Assembly (NCBI RefSeq): GCF_014288055.1
Contig: NZ_JACOPK010000005.1
Span: forward strand, 196,193 to 260,192
Length of the DNA stretch: 64,000 nucleotides
Source: Agathobaculum hominis
GTDB taxonomy: Bacteria; Bacillota; Clostridia; Oscillospirales; Butyricicoccaceae
Direction of reading: 5' to 3'
The position numbers and the translations under genes are program-made. The notes below the pieces were generated by a model, which saw only the letters and a program-made list of their open reading frames with translations, was not told where the DNA came from and did not search any database. Position 1 is the first letter of the stretch; every line of letters begins with the position of its first letter. This document shows positions 26,355 to 34,900 of the stretch, piece by piece.

Positions 26355-29300
26355 ATGAAAGTAGCAGCAACCTTTATCAAGCACAACGTAATGACCATCC
26401 TTCTGTATCTCATGGTCATTGTGTTCGGCTTTTACAGCTTTTCTACCCTGCCGCTCGCGCTGATGCCGTCCATGGAGGTTCCGGCGGCGATCGTGTACGC
26501 GACCTATCCGGGCGCGGGCCCGGAGGACATCGAGCAGCAGGTCGCCAAACCGCTCGAGAGCGCGGTGGCCGGTCTGTCCGGTCTGGATACGCTCCAGTCC
26601 ACCTCGTCGGAGAACATGGCGATGCTCGTCGTTCAGTTCACCGACTCTACCGACCTCGACGACGCGATGACCGACCTGCGCGACAAGGTCAGCCAGGTCA
26701 AGAGTCAGCTTCCCGACGACGCCTCCGACCCGACCGTCATGAGCATCGACATCGACTCCATGCCGGTCGTGCAGGTCGCGCTGCGCGGCTCTGATCTTGC
26801 GGCGCTCCAGTCCATCGCAGAGGACGAGATCTCCCCGGCGCTCGAGCGTCTGGACGGCGTAGCGTCCGTCGATGTTTCGGGCGGCTATGAGGACGAAGTC
26901 GCGGTCAAGACCAACGCCGCGCGCCTCAAGGGCTACAACCTCACCATTACCTCGGTCGCACAGCAGCTCGGCGCGGACAACATGGCCATCCCGGGCGGCG
27001 ACCTCGACAACGGTTCGCAGACGCTTTCCGTCCGCACGGACGGCGAGTATTCCTCGCTGAACGACGTCAAGAACGCGCTCATCTCGCTCCCGGCCGGCGG
27101 TACGGTCCGTCTCAGCCAGATCGCGGACGTTTCCATGCAGCCCAAGGACCGCTCCACCATCGCCAAGGTCGACGGCGAGGAGTGCATCATGCTCTCGGTC
27201 AACAAGCAGTCAGGCTCGAACACCGTCAAGGTCGCGCAGAGCGCGGTCGACCGCCTGAACGAGGTCATCGCGGAAAACGATGCGCTTCAGGCAGACGTCG
27301 TTATGGACCAGTCCGACTACATCAACATGACCGTCGACAACGCGGTGCAGAACATCTGGATGGGCGTGCTGTTCGCAGCGGTCGTCCTGCTCGTGTTCCT
27401 GCGCGACCTCGGCGCGACACTGTCGCTGACCATCGCGATGCCGTGCTGCATCCTGTTTACCTTCCTTATCATGAACTTGTGCGGCATCACGCTGAACATG
27501 ATGTCGCTCGGCGGCATTACGCTCGGCGTCGGCATGATCGTCGATAACTCGATCGTCGTTCTGGAGAACATCTTCAGCTACCGCGCGGACGGCTACAGCC
27601 GCTGGGACGCCTGCACGAAGGGCACGGGCGAGGTCATGACCTCGGTCACGGCGTCCACCCTGACCACCATCGCCGTATTCCTGCCGATCGCGCTGTCGGG
27701 CGGCATGACCGGTATGATGTTCAAGGAATTCTGTATCACCATCGTCGCGCTGCTGCTCAGCTCGCTCATCATCGCGCTGACGCTCGTGCCGCTGCTGTGC
27801 TATATACTGCTCGGCGCGTCCAATGTCAGCAAGGCCGCCTCGGCGGGCTCGGATGAGCTCAAGGCCACCACGATCGTGGAAAAGCCGCTCATGCGCCGCT
27901 ACCGCAGCAGCCTGAAATTCCTCATCACCCACCGCTGGGCCGGCATCGCCATCACGCTCGCCATCTGCGTCCTCAGCGTCATCAGCATCGCCATGGCCGG
28001 CATGGAGCTGATCCCGGAGATGGACCAGGGTCAGGTTTCGGTCTCGGTCTCCATGCCGAACGGCTCGACCATGGAGGATACCGCGGCCATCCAGGACCGC
28101 ATCGCGGGCATTGTCATGGATAAGGTGCCGGAGACCGAGCAGATCTACTACTCGACCGGCGACTCGACCTCCATCATGTCCTCCGCCTCCGGCGCGAGCG
28201 TCACGGTTTCGCTCGTCGACCTCGACAAGCGCGACCGCTCCGCGCAGGAGATCACCAAACAGCTCCGCCGCGACCTTGCGGACATCGCCGGCTGCGAGAT
28301 CACGGTCTCCGCAAGCGAATCCATGAGCATGTCCACCGACTCGGACATCAGCGTAGAGCTGACCGGCGACGACTATGACCAGCTCGCCGCGACGGCGGAC
28401 GACCTCGTGGAGAAGCTCTCCGCCATCCCGGACGCGATCAACGTCGAGTCCTCTGCCGGCGAGCAGACGCCGCGCGTCGCGGTCAAGGTTCGCCGCGAGA
28501 ACGCCTCGCGCTTCGGTCTGACTCCGGCCGCCATCGGCGGTCTGGTGCGCGGCGAGCTGACCGGCTCGACGGCGACCACGCTGCGCATGAACGGCGAGGA
28601 ATACGACGTTACGGTATCGGGCGACGCGGACGTCGCGACCAGTCTGGACGCGCTGCGCTCGATGCAGCTGCCGACCGCAACGGGCGGCAATGTGCCGCTG
28701 AGCTCGGTCGCGGACGTTTATACCGAGCTGAGCCCGCAGTCCATCGTCCGAAAGAACCAGAAGGAGACCGTCACCATCACCGGCGAAAGTGAGTCCGGCG
28801 ACGCGAACGCCATCACCGAAAAGGTAAACGAGGTGCTCGACTCCTACGAGACGCCGGACGGCGTGGAGATCGGCGACGGCGACACCATGGCCTCCCAGAT
28901 GGCTGAGACCACCGGCTCGCTCATGCTCGCCCTCGCGGTCGCGATCGCGCTCGTCTACTTCATCCTCGCGACCCAGTTCAACTCGTTCGCGCTGCCGATC
29001 GCGATCATGCTGATCCTGCCGATCGGCCTGCTCGGCTCGATGATGCTGCTCGCGCCGACCGGAAACCACGTTTCCATGGTCGCGCTGCTCGGCGTTATCA
29101 TTCTGGCCGGTACGGTCGTCAACTCGTCCATCGTCCTGATCGACTATACCCTTCAGCGCCGGGAGCGCGGCGAGGACAAGAACACCGCCATCCTCAACGC
29201 CTGCCCGCGCCGCGTCCGTCCGGTCCTGATGACCGCGATGACCACCATCCTCGGCCTCGTGCCGATGGTATTCTCGAACGGTGAGGGCTCGGAGATGATG

Positions 29301-29507
29301 AAGCCGATGGGCATCGTCATGATGACCGGCATGGTCATCTCGACCGTTGCAACGCTGTTCATCACGCCGGTCTACTACTCGCTGACCGACAGCATCGCAG
29401 AGCGCCTGAAAAAGCTCGTTCACCTGCCGCGCCGCAAGGGCGGCAAGGGCAGAAAGGGCGGCGGCAGCGGCGAGAACACGGAGGAAACCCCGGCTTCTGC
29501 CGAATAA
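26355..29507 (+). CDS. RND-family efflux transporter permease
   Basis: A 1050-residue proton-driven exporter of the AcrB type: a first membrane helix at about 13-33, a large extracytoplasmic loop, five helices around 335-490, a second loop and a final helical bundle from about 855. The proton-relay helix reads GMIVDNSIVVLENI, keeping the first Asp of the AcrB DD pair but having Asn in place of the second. The tail (RKGGKGRKGGGSGEN) is Lys/Gly-rich. It forms an operon with the adaptor and two TolC-like genes. Substrate unknown. Confidence 0.93.
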   Translation: MKVAATFIKHNVMTILLYLMVIVFGFYSFSTLPLALMPSMEVPAAIVYATYPGAGPEDIEQQVAKPLESAVAGLSGLDTLQSTSSENMAMLVVQFTDSTDLDDAMTDLRDKVSQVKSQLPDDASDPTVMSIDIDSMPVVQVALRGSDLAALQSIAEDEISPALERLDGVASVDVSGGYEDEVAVKTNAARLKGYNLTITSVAQQLGADNMAIPGGDLDNGSQTLSVRTDGEYSSLNDVKNALISLPAGGTVRLSQIADVSMQPKDRSTIAKVDGEECIMLSVNKQSGSNTVKVAQSAVDRLNEVIAENDALQADVVMDQSDYINMTVDNAVQNIWMGVLFAAVVLLVFLRDLGATLSLTIAMPCCILFTFLIMNLCGITLNMMSLGGITLGVGMIVDNSIVVLENIFSYRADGYSRWDACTKGTGEVMTSVTASTLTTIAVFLPIALSGGMTGMMFKEFCITIVALLLSSLIIALTLVPLLCYILLGASNVSKAASAGSDELKATTIVEKPLMRRYRSSLKFLITHRWAGIAITLAICVLSVISIAMAGMELIPEMDQGQVSVSVSMPNGSTMEDTAAIQDRIAGIVMDKVPETEQIYYSTGDSTSIMSSASGASVTVSLVDLDKRDRSAQEITKQLRRDLADIAGCEITVSASESMSMSTDSDISVELTGDDYDQLAATADDLVEKLSAIPDAINVESSAGEQTPRVAVKVRRENASRFGLTPAAIGGLVRGELTGSTATTLRMNGEEYDVTVSGDADVATSLDALRSMQLPTATGGNVPLSSVADVYTELSPQSIVRKNQKETVTITGESESGDANAITEKVNEVLDSYETPDGVEIGDGDTMASQMAETTGSLMLALAVAIALVYFILATQFNSFALPIAIMLILPIGLLGSMMLLAPTGNHVSMVALLGVIILAGTVVNSSIVLIDYTLQRRERGEDKNTAILNACPRRVRPVLMTAMTTILGLVPMVFSNGEGSEMMKPMGIVMMTGMVISTVATLFITPVYYSLTDSIAERLKKLVHLPRRKGGKGRKGGGSGENTEETPASAE

Positions 29508-29577
29508 ACCCGCCAGATTATCGTTGCAAAAATCAGTAAAATACTGTATGATAGGTGTATCAACGCCCGAAAGCGGA

Positions 29578-29604
29578 AACGGCTGCGTCAGCGCAGCCGT
29601 TTTT
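29578..29604 (+). terminator. Terminator after the RND operon
   Basis: A 10-bp stem AACGGCTGCG / CGCAGCCGTT with a TCAG loop, followed by TTTT. Confidence 0.85.
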
Positions 29605-29646
29605 CCGGCCTTCCGGCAGATTTTGAGAGAGGGGAGACCGCAGTCC

Positions 29647-30306
29647 ATGAAACGATGGCCTGTTGCCGCCGCAGTGCTTGCGGCATGCCTCACCGGCTGT
29701 GCCGGGGAAACGACCGCGACCGTCAATCCGCAGACGCAGGCGCTCGAGCGTGCCGAGCAGGCGGGATTGCTCCGGGAAGAGGAGAAAAAGCCGCAGCTGC
29801 TCAGCGTGTATGAGGCGCAGAAGCTCGCGGGCGAGCAGTTCGACAGCGAAAGCTATGCAGTAGCGCCGTCGCGCGAAACGCTGGAATGCGAGATCGAGGG
29901 AGAAACACATTCGTTTGCCGTGTTCAACGTCAGCCGCCGCGCGGACGGCGGCGCGGTCGGACAGGTGGCCGTGGACCGTGTGACGGGCGACCGGTACAGC
30001 TATCCCGGCGAGGGCGTTCTGGGGGAGTATGACGCCCTGCTCAGTGAGCCGGAGGACACGGAGACCGACTGGGCGGGCTGCTATGCCGCCTCCTCGGGCG
30101 CGTCGGTCACGCTCGAGCAGACCGGCGAGGGAACGTTCACCTTCACGTTCTCGGACGGCGTGACGGGCACGGCCTCGGCCGACCGCGACAGCGCAGCCTC
30201 CGAGGACGGCGAAACGCGCTTCCTGCTGCATGAAGATGTGCTGACCGTGATCGGCAGCGGCGAGACCGGAAACTATACTCGGGTCGAGCAGCCGGAAGTG
30301 CAGTAA
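29647..30306 (+). CDS. Putative lipoprotein
   Basis: A 219-residue exported protein with a typical lipobox LTGC (Cys18). The mature part is acidic with no membrane segment; a segment around 70-110 contains VFNVSRRADGG and looks like a small beta domain, and the C-terminal 90 residues have repeated TGEGTFTFTFSDG-type beta strands. I do not recognise a family. The start is chosen for the GAGAGGGGAG upstream and the signal peptide. It follows a terminator, so it is probably not part of the RND operon. Confidence 0.8.
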   Translation: MKRWPVAAAVLAACLTGCAGETTATVNPQTQALERAEQAGLLREEEKKPQLLSVYEAQKLAGEQFDSESYAVAPSRETLECEIEGETHSFAVFNVSRRADGGAVGQVAVDRVTGDRYSYPGEGVLGEYDALLSEPEDTETDWAGCYAASSGASVTLEQTGEGTFTFTFSDGVTGTASADRDSAASEDGETRFLLHEDVLTVIGSGETGNYTRVEQPEVQ

Positions 30307-30313
30307 AGAGCAG

Positions 30314-30347
30314 AAAGGACACAGACTTATTGTCTGTGTCCTTTTTT
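30314..30347 (+). terminator. Terminator after the lipoprotein gene
   Basis: A 13-bp stem AAAGGACACAGAC / GTCTGTGTCCTTT followed by TTTT. Confidence 0.93.
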
Positions 30348-30399
30348 GTCAAAAATTCGTCGGTATTTTTGGCTATTTTATGAAAAATGTCGAATAGCA

Positions 30400-30429
30400 T
30401 TGCCATCAGCCGAGGGCGTGTGCTATAAT
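30400..30429 (+). promoter_or_regulatory. Promoter of the 30.5-kb membrane protein gene
   Basis: TTGCCA, an 18-bp spacer and a perfect TATAAT. Confidence 0.65.
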
Positions 30430-30504
30430 GTTTACAGATAAATTGTTAAGATTTTGTCAAAAAAACAGAAGAGAGAAAGAGTAGCAGCAAGAGGAGAAAA
30501 AGAG

Positions 30505-31122
30505 ATGAAGAACCAGTTCAGAGAACGATTATCGTTCTGCGCGACCATGATCGAGATGGTGGTCGGCGGCCTTATCCTGATCGGATGCATCATATCGGGC
30601 ATCGGTCTGATCGGCACGACCGACATCAGCGAGCTGCTCGGCGACGCGCATTACCTGCAGGACCGCATGAGTGATGCGTGCCTGATCCTGATCGGCGCGG
30701 AGATGCTCAAGATGATCACGAGCTATACCATCGACTCGGTGGTCGACGTCATGCTGCTCGCGATCGCGCGTCAGATGATCGTCGAGCATACCTCGCCGCA
30801 GGAAAATCTGCTGGCGGTGCTGTCGGTCGGCGTGCTGTTCGTCATTCGAAAGTTCCTGTACATTTCCCGTCTGGACAAGCGGCGCGAGCTGGAACGGAAA
30901 AGGAAAGAGGACAAGCAGAAGGGAAGCGCGCCGTCGCCCGCCGCAGAGAACGCGGAAGCGTCTGCTGCGGAGCCTCTCCAGAGCGACGAGATGCGCAAGC
31001 GCGACGAGTTCCACATCGACGAGGAGCTGGAGGAGCTGGAACGGCTCAAGGCCGCCGTCGAGCGCAAGGCGGAGGAGGAGCTCCGCCGCATCGAGCAGAT
31101 GGAGAAGAACGTTATTCACTGA
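30505..31122 (+). CDS. Membrane protein with charged coiled-coil tail
   Basis: A 205-residue protein with hydrophobic segments near 13-38, 55-78 and 100-118, followed by a highly charged Glu/Arg/Lys tail (about 125-200) predicted to form a coiled coil. The membrane part is weakly reminiscent of PsiE-like proteins, but I would not assign that. GAGGAG lies upstream of the ATG; a TTG 51 nt earlier is less likely. It sits alone between two terminators or repeats. Confidence 0.75.
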   Translation: MKNQFRERLSFCATMIEMVVGGLILIGCIISGIGLIGTTDISELLGDAHYLQDRMSDACLILIGAEMLKMITSYTIDSVVDVMLLAIARQMIVEHTSPQENLLAVLSVGVLFVIRKFLYISRLDKRRELERKRKEDKQKGSAPSPAAENAEASAAEPLQSDEMRKRDEFHIDEELEELERLKAAVERKAEEELRRIEQMEKNVIH

Positions 31123-31148
31123 AGCTGCCGCGCGGCTGCTGTATTTAC

Positions 31149-31309
31149 GGCAACACCGCACAATTAAAGCTGCGGCGCTTTGCGGAAATTTTGTGCCCTG
31201 ACTTTGTTGCGATTTCACGGTAATACATCAAGTATTACCGCAAAACCGCGCCTTGTCAGAACGCAAAATTTGCTCGCAAATCGCTCTTGTTCAATTATGC
31301 GGTATTGCC
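31149..31309. mobile_element. 161-bp palindromic MITE-like element
   Basis: Nearly the whole element is an imperfect inverted repeat. The left arm starts GGCAACACCGCACAATTAAAG and the reverse complement of the right arm starts GGCAATACCGCATAATTGAAC; the arms continue to pair through GAAATTTTGTGCCCTGAC and GCAAATTTTGCGTTCTGAC and meet at GGTAATACATCAAGTATTACC. It encodes nothing. A partial end is seen at 22527. Confidence 0.75.
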
Positions 31310-31318
31310 TTACGTAAA

Positions 31319-31361
31319 AACCCCCTGCATGGACTGAAAAATGTCATGCAGGGGGTTCTTT
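31319..31361 (-). terminator. Terminator of the CobW gene pair (possibly bidirectional)
   Basis: A 13-bp stem AACCCCCTGCATG / CATGCAGGGGGTT with T runs on either side. Confidence 0.85.
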
Positions 31362-31367
31362 TATCTT

Positions 31368-32318
31368 TTAGTTGAAGTAAACGATATCTTCCTTCGCCTT
31401 TTCGGCCGGAACGACCTCGATGGCGTGGAGCACCGGGCCTTCGCCGCGGTACTGCGGCAGCGTCTCGACCGTCACGGACGCCGTGACCGTGACCCAGTCG
31501 CGGACGCCGAGCTCTTCGGCCCTGTCATAGCGGCAGATGAAGCCGAGGAAGGTCACATCGTCTGCGCAGCAGACCATGCCGAAGCGGCCGGGCACGAACG
31601 AGCCTGCCGGAACATCCTTGCCGCGGTAGACCTGCGCGAGAAAACGGACGGTCTTGCCGTCGTACTTTTCCGGCTCGCCGGTCGCGTCGATGTACCAGAG
31701 ACCGTAGTCCTCCGGCTTGATGTCGATGATGTCGGCGTCGATGTCGAACGGGAGCGGCATATTGCGCGAGTAGTCCTCGGAATTGCCGTTCAGATCGTCC
31801 AGATAGATGGCCGCGCGCGGGTTCATCGCCTTGATGTTCTTCTTGTAGAGCATCTCCTTGAGCGCGTCCGTGCAGCGGTTGAAAACGACCATGTCGGCGG
31901 TGGTGATGTGCTCGAACATCTGCGGGCCGATGTTGTTCGAGTAGACCTCGAAGGTGGTCGCGTCGACCGTCGTGATGATCTGGTACAGCTCCCAGCGCGC
32001 CGGGAACGCCTGCATCAGCGACTCGAGCTTCCACATGCCGTTGTACTCGACGATGATGCGGTCGGGGTTGTACTTCTGCTCGATGCGCTTGAGGATGTTC
32101 GGGGTCAAACGGTCCTCGGACTCGACCGGGACGAGAGCGGTGCCGTAGTGGGCGAGCCACTTTTCGTCGTATTCCTCAATGCCCTCCTCGCAGAGCAGCA
32201 GCGCGGTCACTTCGTTTTCGGTGAAATTCGGGTCGGCAAGGATCTCCTTGATGAACTTGGTCTTGCCGCTCTCCAGAAAACCGGTAAAGACATATACCGG
32301 AATGGGATTGTTAGCCAT
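31368..32318 (-). CDS. CobW/COG0523 family GTPase, short form
   Basis: G3E-family GTPase of 316 residues, a group that includes zinc and cobalamin metallochaperones. The P-loop is FTGFLESGKTKF (about 11-22). The CxCC metal motif of the family is not visible; the corresponding region reads LLLCEEGIEEYDE. It starts 15 nt after the His-rich CobW paralogue. The C-terminal half contains the CobW_C domain. It may work as a partner of its neighbour rather than as an independent metal carrier; that is inference. Confidence 0.85.
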   Translation of the reverse strand: MANNPIPVYVFTGFLESGKTKFIKEILADPNFTENEVTALLLCEEGIEEYDEKWLAHYGTALVPVESEDRLTPNILKRIEQKYNPDRIIVEYNGMWKLESLMQAFPARWELYQIITTVDATTFEVYSNNIGPQMFEHITTADMVVFNRCTDALKEMLYKKNIKAMNPRAAIYLDDLNGNSEDYSRNMPLPFDIDADIIDIKPEDYGLWYIDATGEPEKYDGKTVRFLAQVYRGKDVPAGSFVPGRFGMVCCADDVTFLGFICRYDRAEELGVRDWVTVTASVTVETLPQYRGEGPVLHAIEVVPAEKAKEDIVYFN

Positions 32319-32333
32319 GTGGGGGTTCCTCCC

Positions 32334-33476
32334 TTAGTTTACGCCGAACAGGGAAGCGATGCGCTCCTCGTCCAGCTCGGAGCCGATGACGCACAGACGG
32401 CCGGTGTAGTCGGCCGAGCCGCGGCGGATCTCGGGTGCGCCCGGAACGTAGTCAAAGTGCAGCCACTCGCCGCCGTCTGCCGCCGGAACGATGCCCTTTG
32501 CGCGCAGAACCGTGCCGAGCGTAACATCGCCGAGCGCGGTGAGCGCTGCGGTGAGCTCGTCCTCGGTGTATTTGTGGGTCGTTTCCTTACCCCAGGAGGT
32601 GAATACCTCGTCGGCATCGTGGTCATGATCGTGGCCGCAGCAGCAGTGACCGTCATGGTCGTGATGATGGTGCTCGTGCTCATGGTCGTGATCGTGGTGA
32701 TGCTCATGTTCGTGGTCATGGTCATGGCAGCCGCAGGTGCAGTCCTCGCCGTGCTCATGATGATGGTCATGCTCGTGATCGTCATGGTCATGCTCGTGAT
32801 GATGCTCATGCTCCTCGTGGTCATGGTGATGATGCTCGTGATGCGGCTCGTGCGCGATCTCCTCGAGCACCTCGGCGACCAGATCGCGGCTGCCCTCCAT
32901 GGTCGCGAGCAGCTGCTCGCCGGTCAGATCCTTCCACGGAGTCGTGACGATGCGCGCGTGCTCGTTCAGGCCGCGCAGCATGGCGACGGTCTCGTCGAGA
33001 CGCTTTTCCGGGCACTCAGCGGTGCGCGAGAGCAGGATAGCGCCTGCATGCGCGACCTGATTCTCGAAGAACTCGCCGAAGTTCTTGAGGTACATCTTGG
33101 CCTTGAGCGCGTCAACGACGGTGACGAAGCTGTTGAGCTGAACGTCGAGGTGCGCGTTCTGAACCGCTGCGATAACGTCGGAGAGCTTGCCGACGCCGGA
33201 CGGCTCGATGAGGATGCGGTCGGGGTGGTACTGGTCGACGACGTCGTGCAGCGCCTTGCCGAAGTCGCCGACGAGCGAGCAGCAGATGCAGCCTGCGTTC
33301 ATCTCGTTGACAACGATGCCTGCGTCCTTGAGGAAGCCGCCGTCGATGCCGATCTCGCCGAACTCGTTCTCGATCAGAACGACCTGTTCGCCCTTGAGCG
33401 CGTCCGCGAGCAGACGCTTGATGAGCGTGGTCTTGCCTGCGCCCAGAAAACCGGAGATAATATCAATTTTAGTCAT
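32334..33476 (-). CDS. CobW/COG0523 family GTPase with long His-rich loop
   Basis: A 380-residue G3E GTPase likely to deliver zinc (or another divalent metal) to a client. It has the P-loop ISGFLGAGKTTL (about 7-18), the CxCC metal motif in NAGCICCSL (about 61-69), a CobW_C domain near the end, and between about 210 and 290 an exceptional His/Asp/Glu-rich stretch of around 75 residues with interspersed Cys (EDCTCGCHD, GHCCCGHDHD). Such loops bind and store metal. It is the first gene of a two-gene operon. The plus strand opposite the His-rich codons gives a Val/Met-rich shadow frame. Confidence 0.93.
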   Translation of the reverse strand: MTKIDIISGFLGAGKTTLIKRLLADALKGEQVVLIENEFGEIGIDGGFLKDAGIVVNEMNAGCICCSLVGDFGKALHDVVDQYHPDRILIEPSGVGKLSDVIAAVQNAHLDVQLNSFVTVVDALKAKMYLKNFGEFFENQVAHAGAILLSRTAECPEKRLDETVAMLRGLNEHARIVTTPWKDLTGEQLLATMEGSRDLVAEVLEEIAHEPHHEHHHHDHEEHEHHHEHDHDDHEHDHHHEHGEDCTCGCHDHDHEHEHHHDHDHEHEHHHHDHDGHCCCGHDHDHDADEVFTSWGKETTHKYTEDELTAALTALGDVTLGTVLRAKGIVPAADGGEWLHFDYVPGAPEIRRGSADYTGRLCVIGSELDEERIASLFGVN

Positions 33477-33627
33477 GATTGTCGCTCCATTTCATTAGTT
33501 GCTTTTCGCTTGATAGATATTATACCACATTTATCGCAAAAAGAAAAGTTTTTTAGTTAGCAAAGGCTAATTTTGTATAAGCGGAAAGCCGCGCGGACAT
33601 ACTGCGGATAAAAGGAGGGAAAAGACC

Positions 33628-34347
33628 ATGAAACATTATGAACCGAAACATATCGCCGCGCTGTCCGACCGCGGATTTTACACGATTCTGACCGTGTGCG
33701 GACTGATCATCGCAGCGAGCGCGTGGGTGCTCTGGATGCACGCCGGGTCGAGTGCAGAAACTGCCGTTCCCGAGACGGGCGCGCCGGTCATCACGCCGGC
33801 GGAGGATGTTCCCGACCTGACCGTGCAGGATATTCCCGTGACGGCGGAGGAGCCGGAGAGCGGGGAAGAAACGCCCGCCGAGGCCGAAGAGCCTGTTTCC
33901 GTGCCGGAGCCGACACCGGCGGTCACGGTTTCCGCGCCGGTGTATACCCGGCCGACAGCCGGTGCGGTGCTGACGCCGTTTTCGGGCGATATGCTGCTGT
34001 TCCAGCCGACGCTCGGAGACTGGCGCGTGCACAGCGGCACGGATTTCGCCTGCGAGGCAGGGGAGAACGTTTCGGCGCTGACCGACGGCACGGTGCAGGC
34101 TGTTTTTGAGGACGGACTGTACGGAACGTGCGTCACGCTCGCGCATGCAGGCGACCTCAGGACCACGTACCGCGGTCTGAGCGAGGTGCGCGTGCGCGAG
34201 GGGCAGGCGGTTTCGTCGGGAGAGGCGCTGGGCGTGTGCGCGGCGGGCATTCCGGCGGAGGAAGCGATCGGCACGCATGTGCATGTGGAGGCATCCCGGG
34301 GGGATGCGGCGGTCGACGTGATGGAGCTTCTCGGAGAGGAGGAGTAA
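33628..34347 (+). CDS. M23 (LytM) peptidase domain protein, membrane-anchored
   Basis: A 239-residue protein with one membrane segment (about 17-38), a Pro/Glu/Thr-rich linker (about 45-105) and a C-terminal LytM domain. Both zinc motifs appear intact: HSGTDFA (HxxxD) and THVHVE (HxH). The size and layout resemble SpoIIQ of sporulating Bacillota, which forms the forespore side of the engulfment channel, but it could equally be a vegetative wall hydrolase. The start follows AAAGGAGGG. A repeat element begins a few bases after the stop. Confidence 0.87.
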   Translation: MKHYEPKHIAALSDRGFYTILTVCGLIIAASAWVLWMHAGSSAETAVPETGAPVITPAEDVPDLTVQDIPVTAEEPESGEETPAEAEEPVSVPEPTPAVTVSAPVYTRPTAGAVLTPFSGDMLLFQPTLGDWRVHSGTDFACEAGENVSALTDGTVQAVFEDGLYGTCVTLAHAGDLRTTYRGLSEVRVREGQAVSSGEALGVCAAGIPAEEAIGTHVHVEASRGDAAVDVMELLGEEE

Positions 34348-34379
34348 GCGCCCCATGGGACGCCGCCGCCCGGCGGCGG

Positions 34380-34766
34380 GGGCAAAAGGGGCAGGGACAC
34401 CAAGGTTTCCCTGCCCCTCTTGACTCCCCGACCTTTCCTTAGGACGCGACTCCCTTCGGTCGCGCGTCTAAAAGCGAGGGGCCCACAGATACGTTTGGTG
34501 CTCCAAGGGTACACCCTTGATCGAAGCGGAGCTTTTCGCAGCGGAACGCCGCCGCTCTGCACCGGATGGCCGCGCACTGTTATGCGCGGCGCCTTACGCA
34601 AGGAAAATTCAGGGCCTAACAGCGTCCCAAAATCTGCCCGACGCACGGAACCGAGCCCCCGCACTCCCCGTTTAGCCGCGCGACCGCAGGGAGTCGCGGC
34701 GCAAAGGAGGGTTTTGGGGAGTCAAGAGGGGGCAAGGGAACCATACGGTGCCCTTGCCCCCTCTTG
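34380..34766 (+). repeat. 387-bp MITE-like core element, copy 3
   Basis: Same orientation as the copy at 19451 and nearly the same at the left end and interior. The right hairpin is GGGGGCAAGGG / CCCTTGCCCCC, different in sequence from copy 2 but still paired. Bounded on the left by CGGCGGCGG and on the right by the outer-module hairpins. Confidence 0.82.
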
Positions 34767-34771
34767 TTCTT

Positions 34772-34873
34772 GCCGGTGAACACCGGCACTCCCGGCCGCC
34801 GCAGGCGGCCACTCTTCACGCCCTAAGACAGGGCGTTTTTCGCCTCCAGCGGCGCACCGCTGTATCGGCGGAA
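34772..34873. repeat. 102-bp outer hairpin module, copy next to core 3
   Basis: Begins GCCGGTGAACACCGGC, continues CGGCCGCCGCAGGCGGCC and CGCCCTAAGACAGGGCG, and ends CGCTGTATCGGCGGAA. It is almost identical (about three differences by eye) to 36943-37044. Together with copy 3 it fills the 553-nt gap between the M23 gene and the ABC permease gene. Confidence 0.85.
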
Positions 34874-34900
34874 AATTTCGCGTCTGCCCTTCGTAAGGGC

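Noticed and set aside
31341..33560. A 739-codon plus-strand frame with a striking Val/Met-rich middle
   Set aside because: It lies opposite the two CobW genes; the Val/Met run is just the reverse complement of the His/Asp codons.
33477..33560. Zur/Fur box upstream of the CobW pair
   Set aside because: GATAGATATTATACC...TTTATC has only a loose resemblance to a Fur-type 7-1-7 site; too weak to list.
33628..34347. Naming the M23 protein spoIIQ
   Set aside because: Layout fits, but no other sporulation gene lies nearby and the family has many vegetative members.
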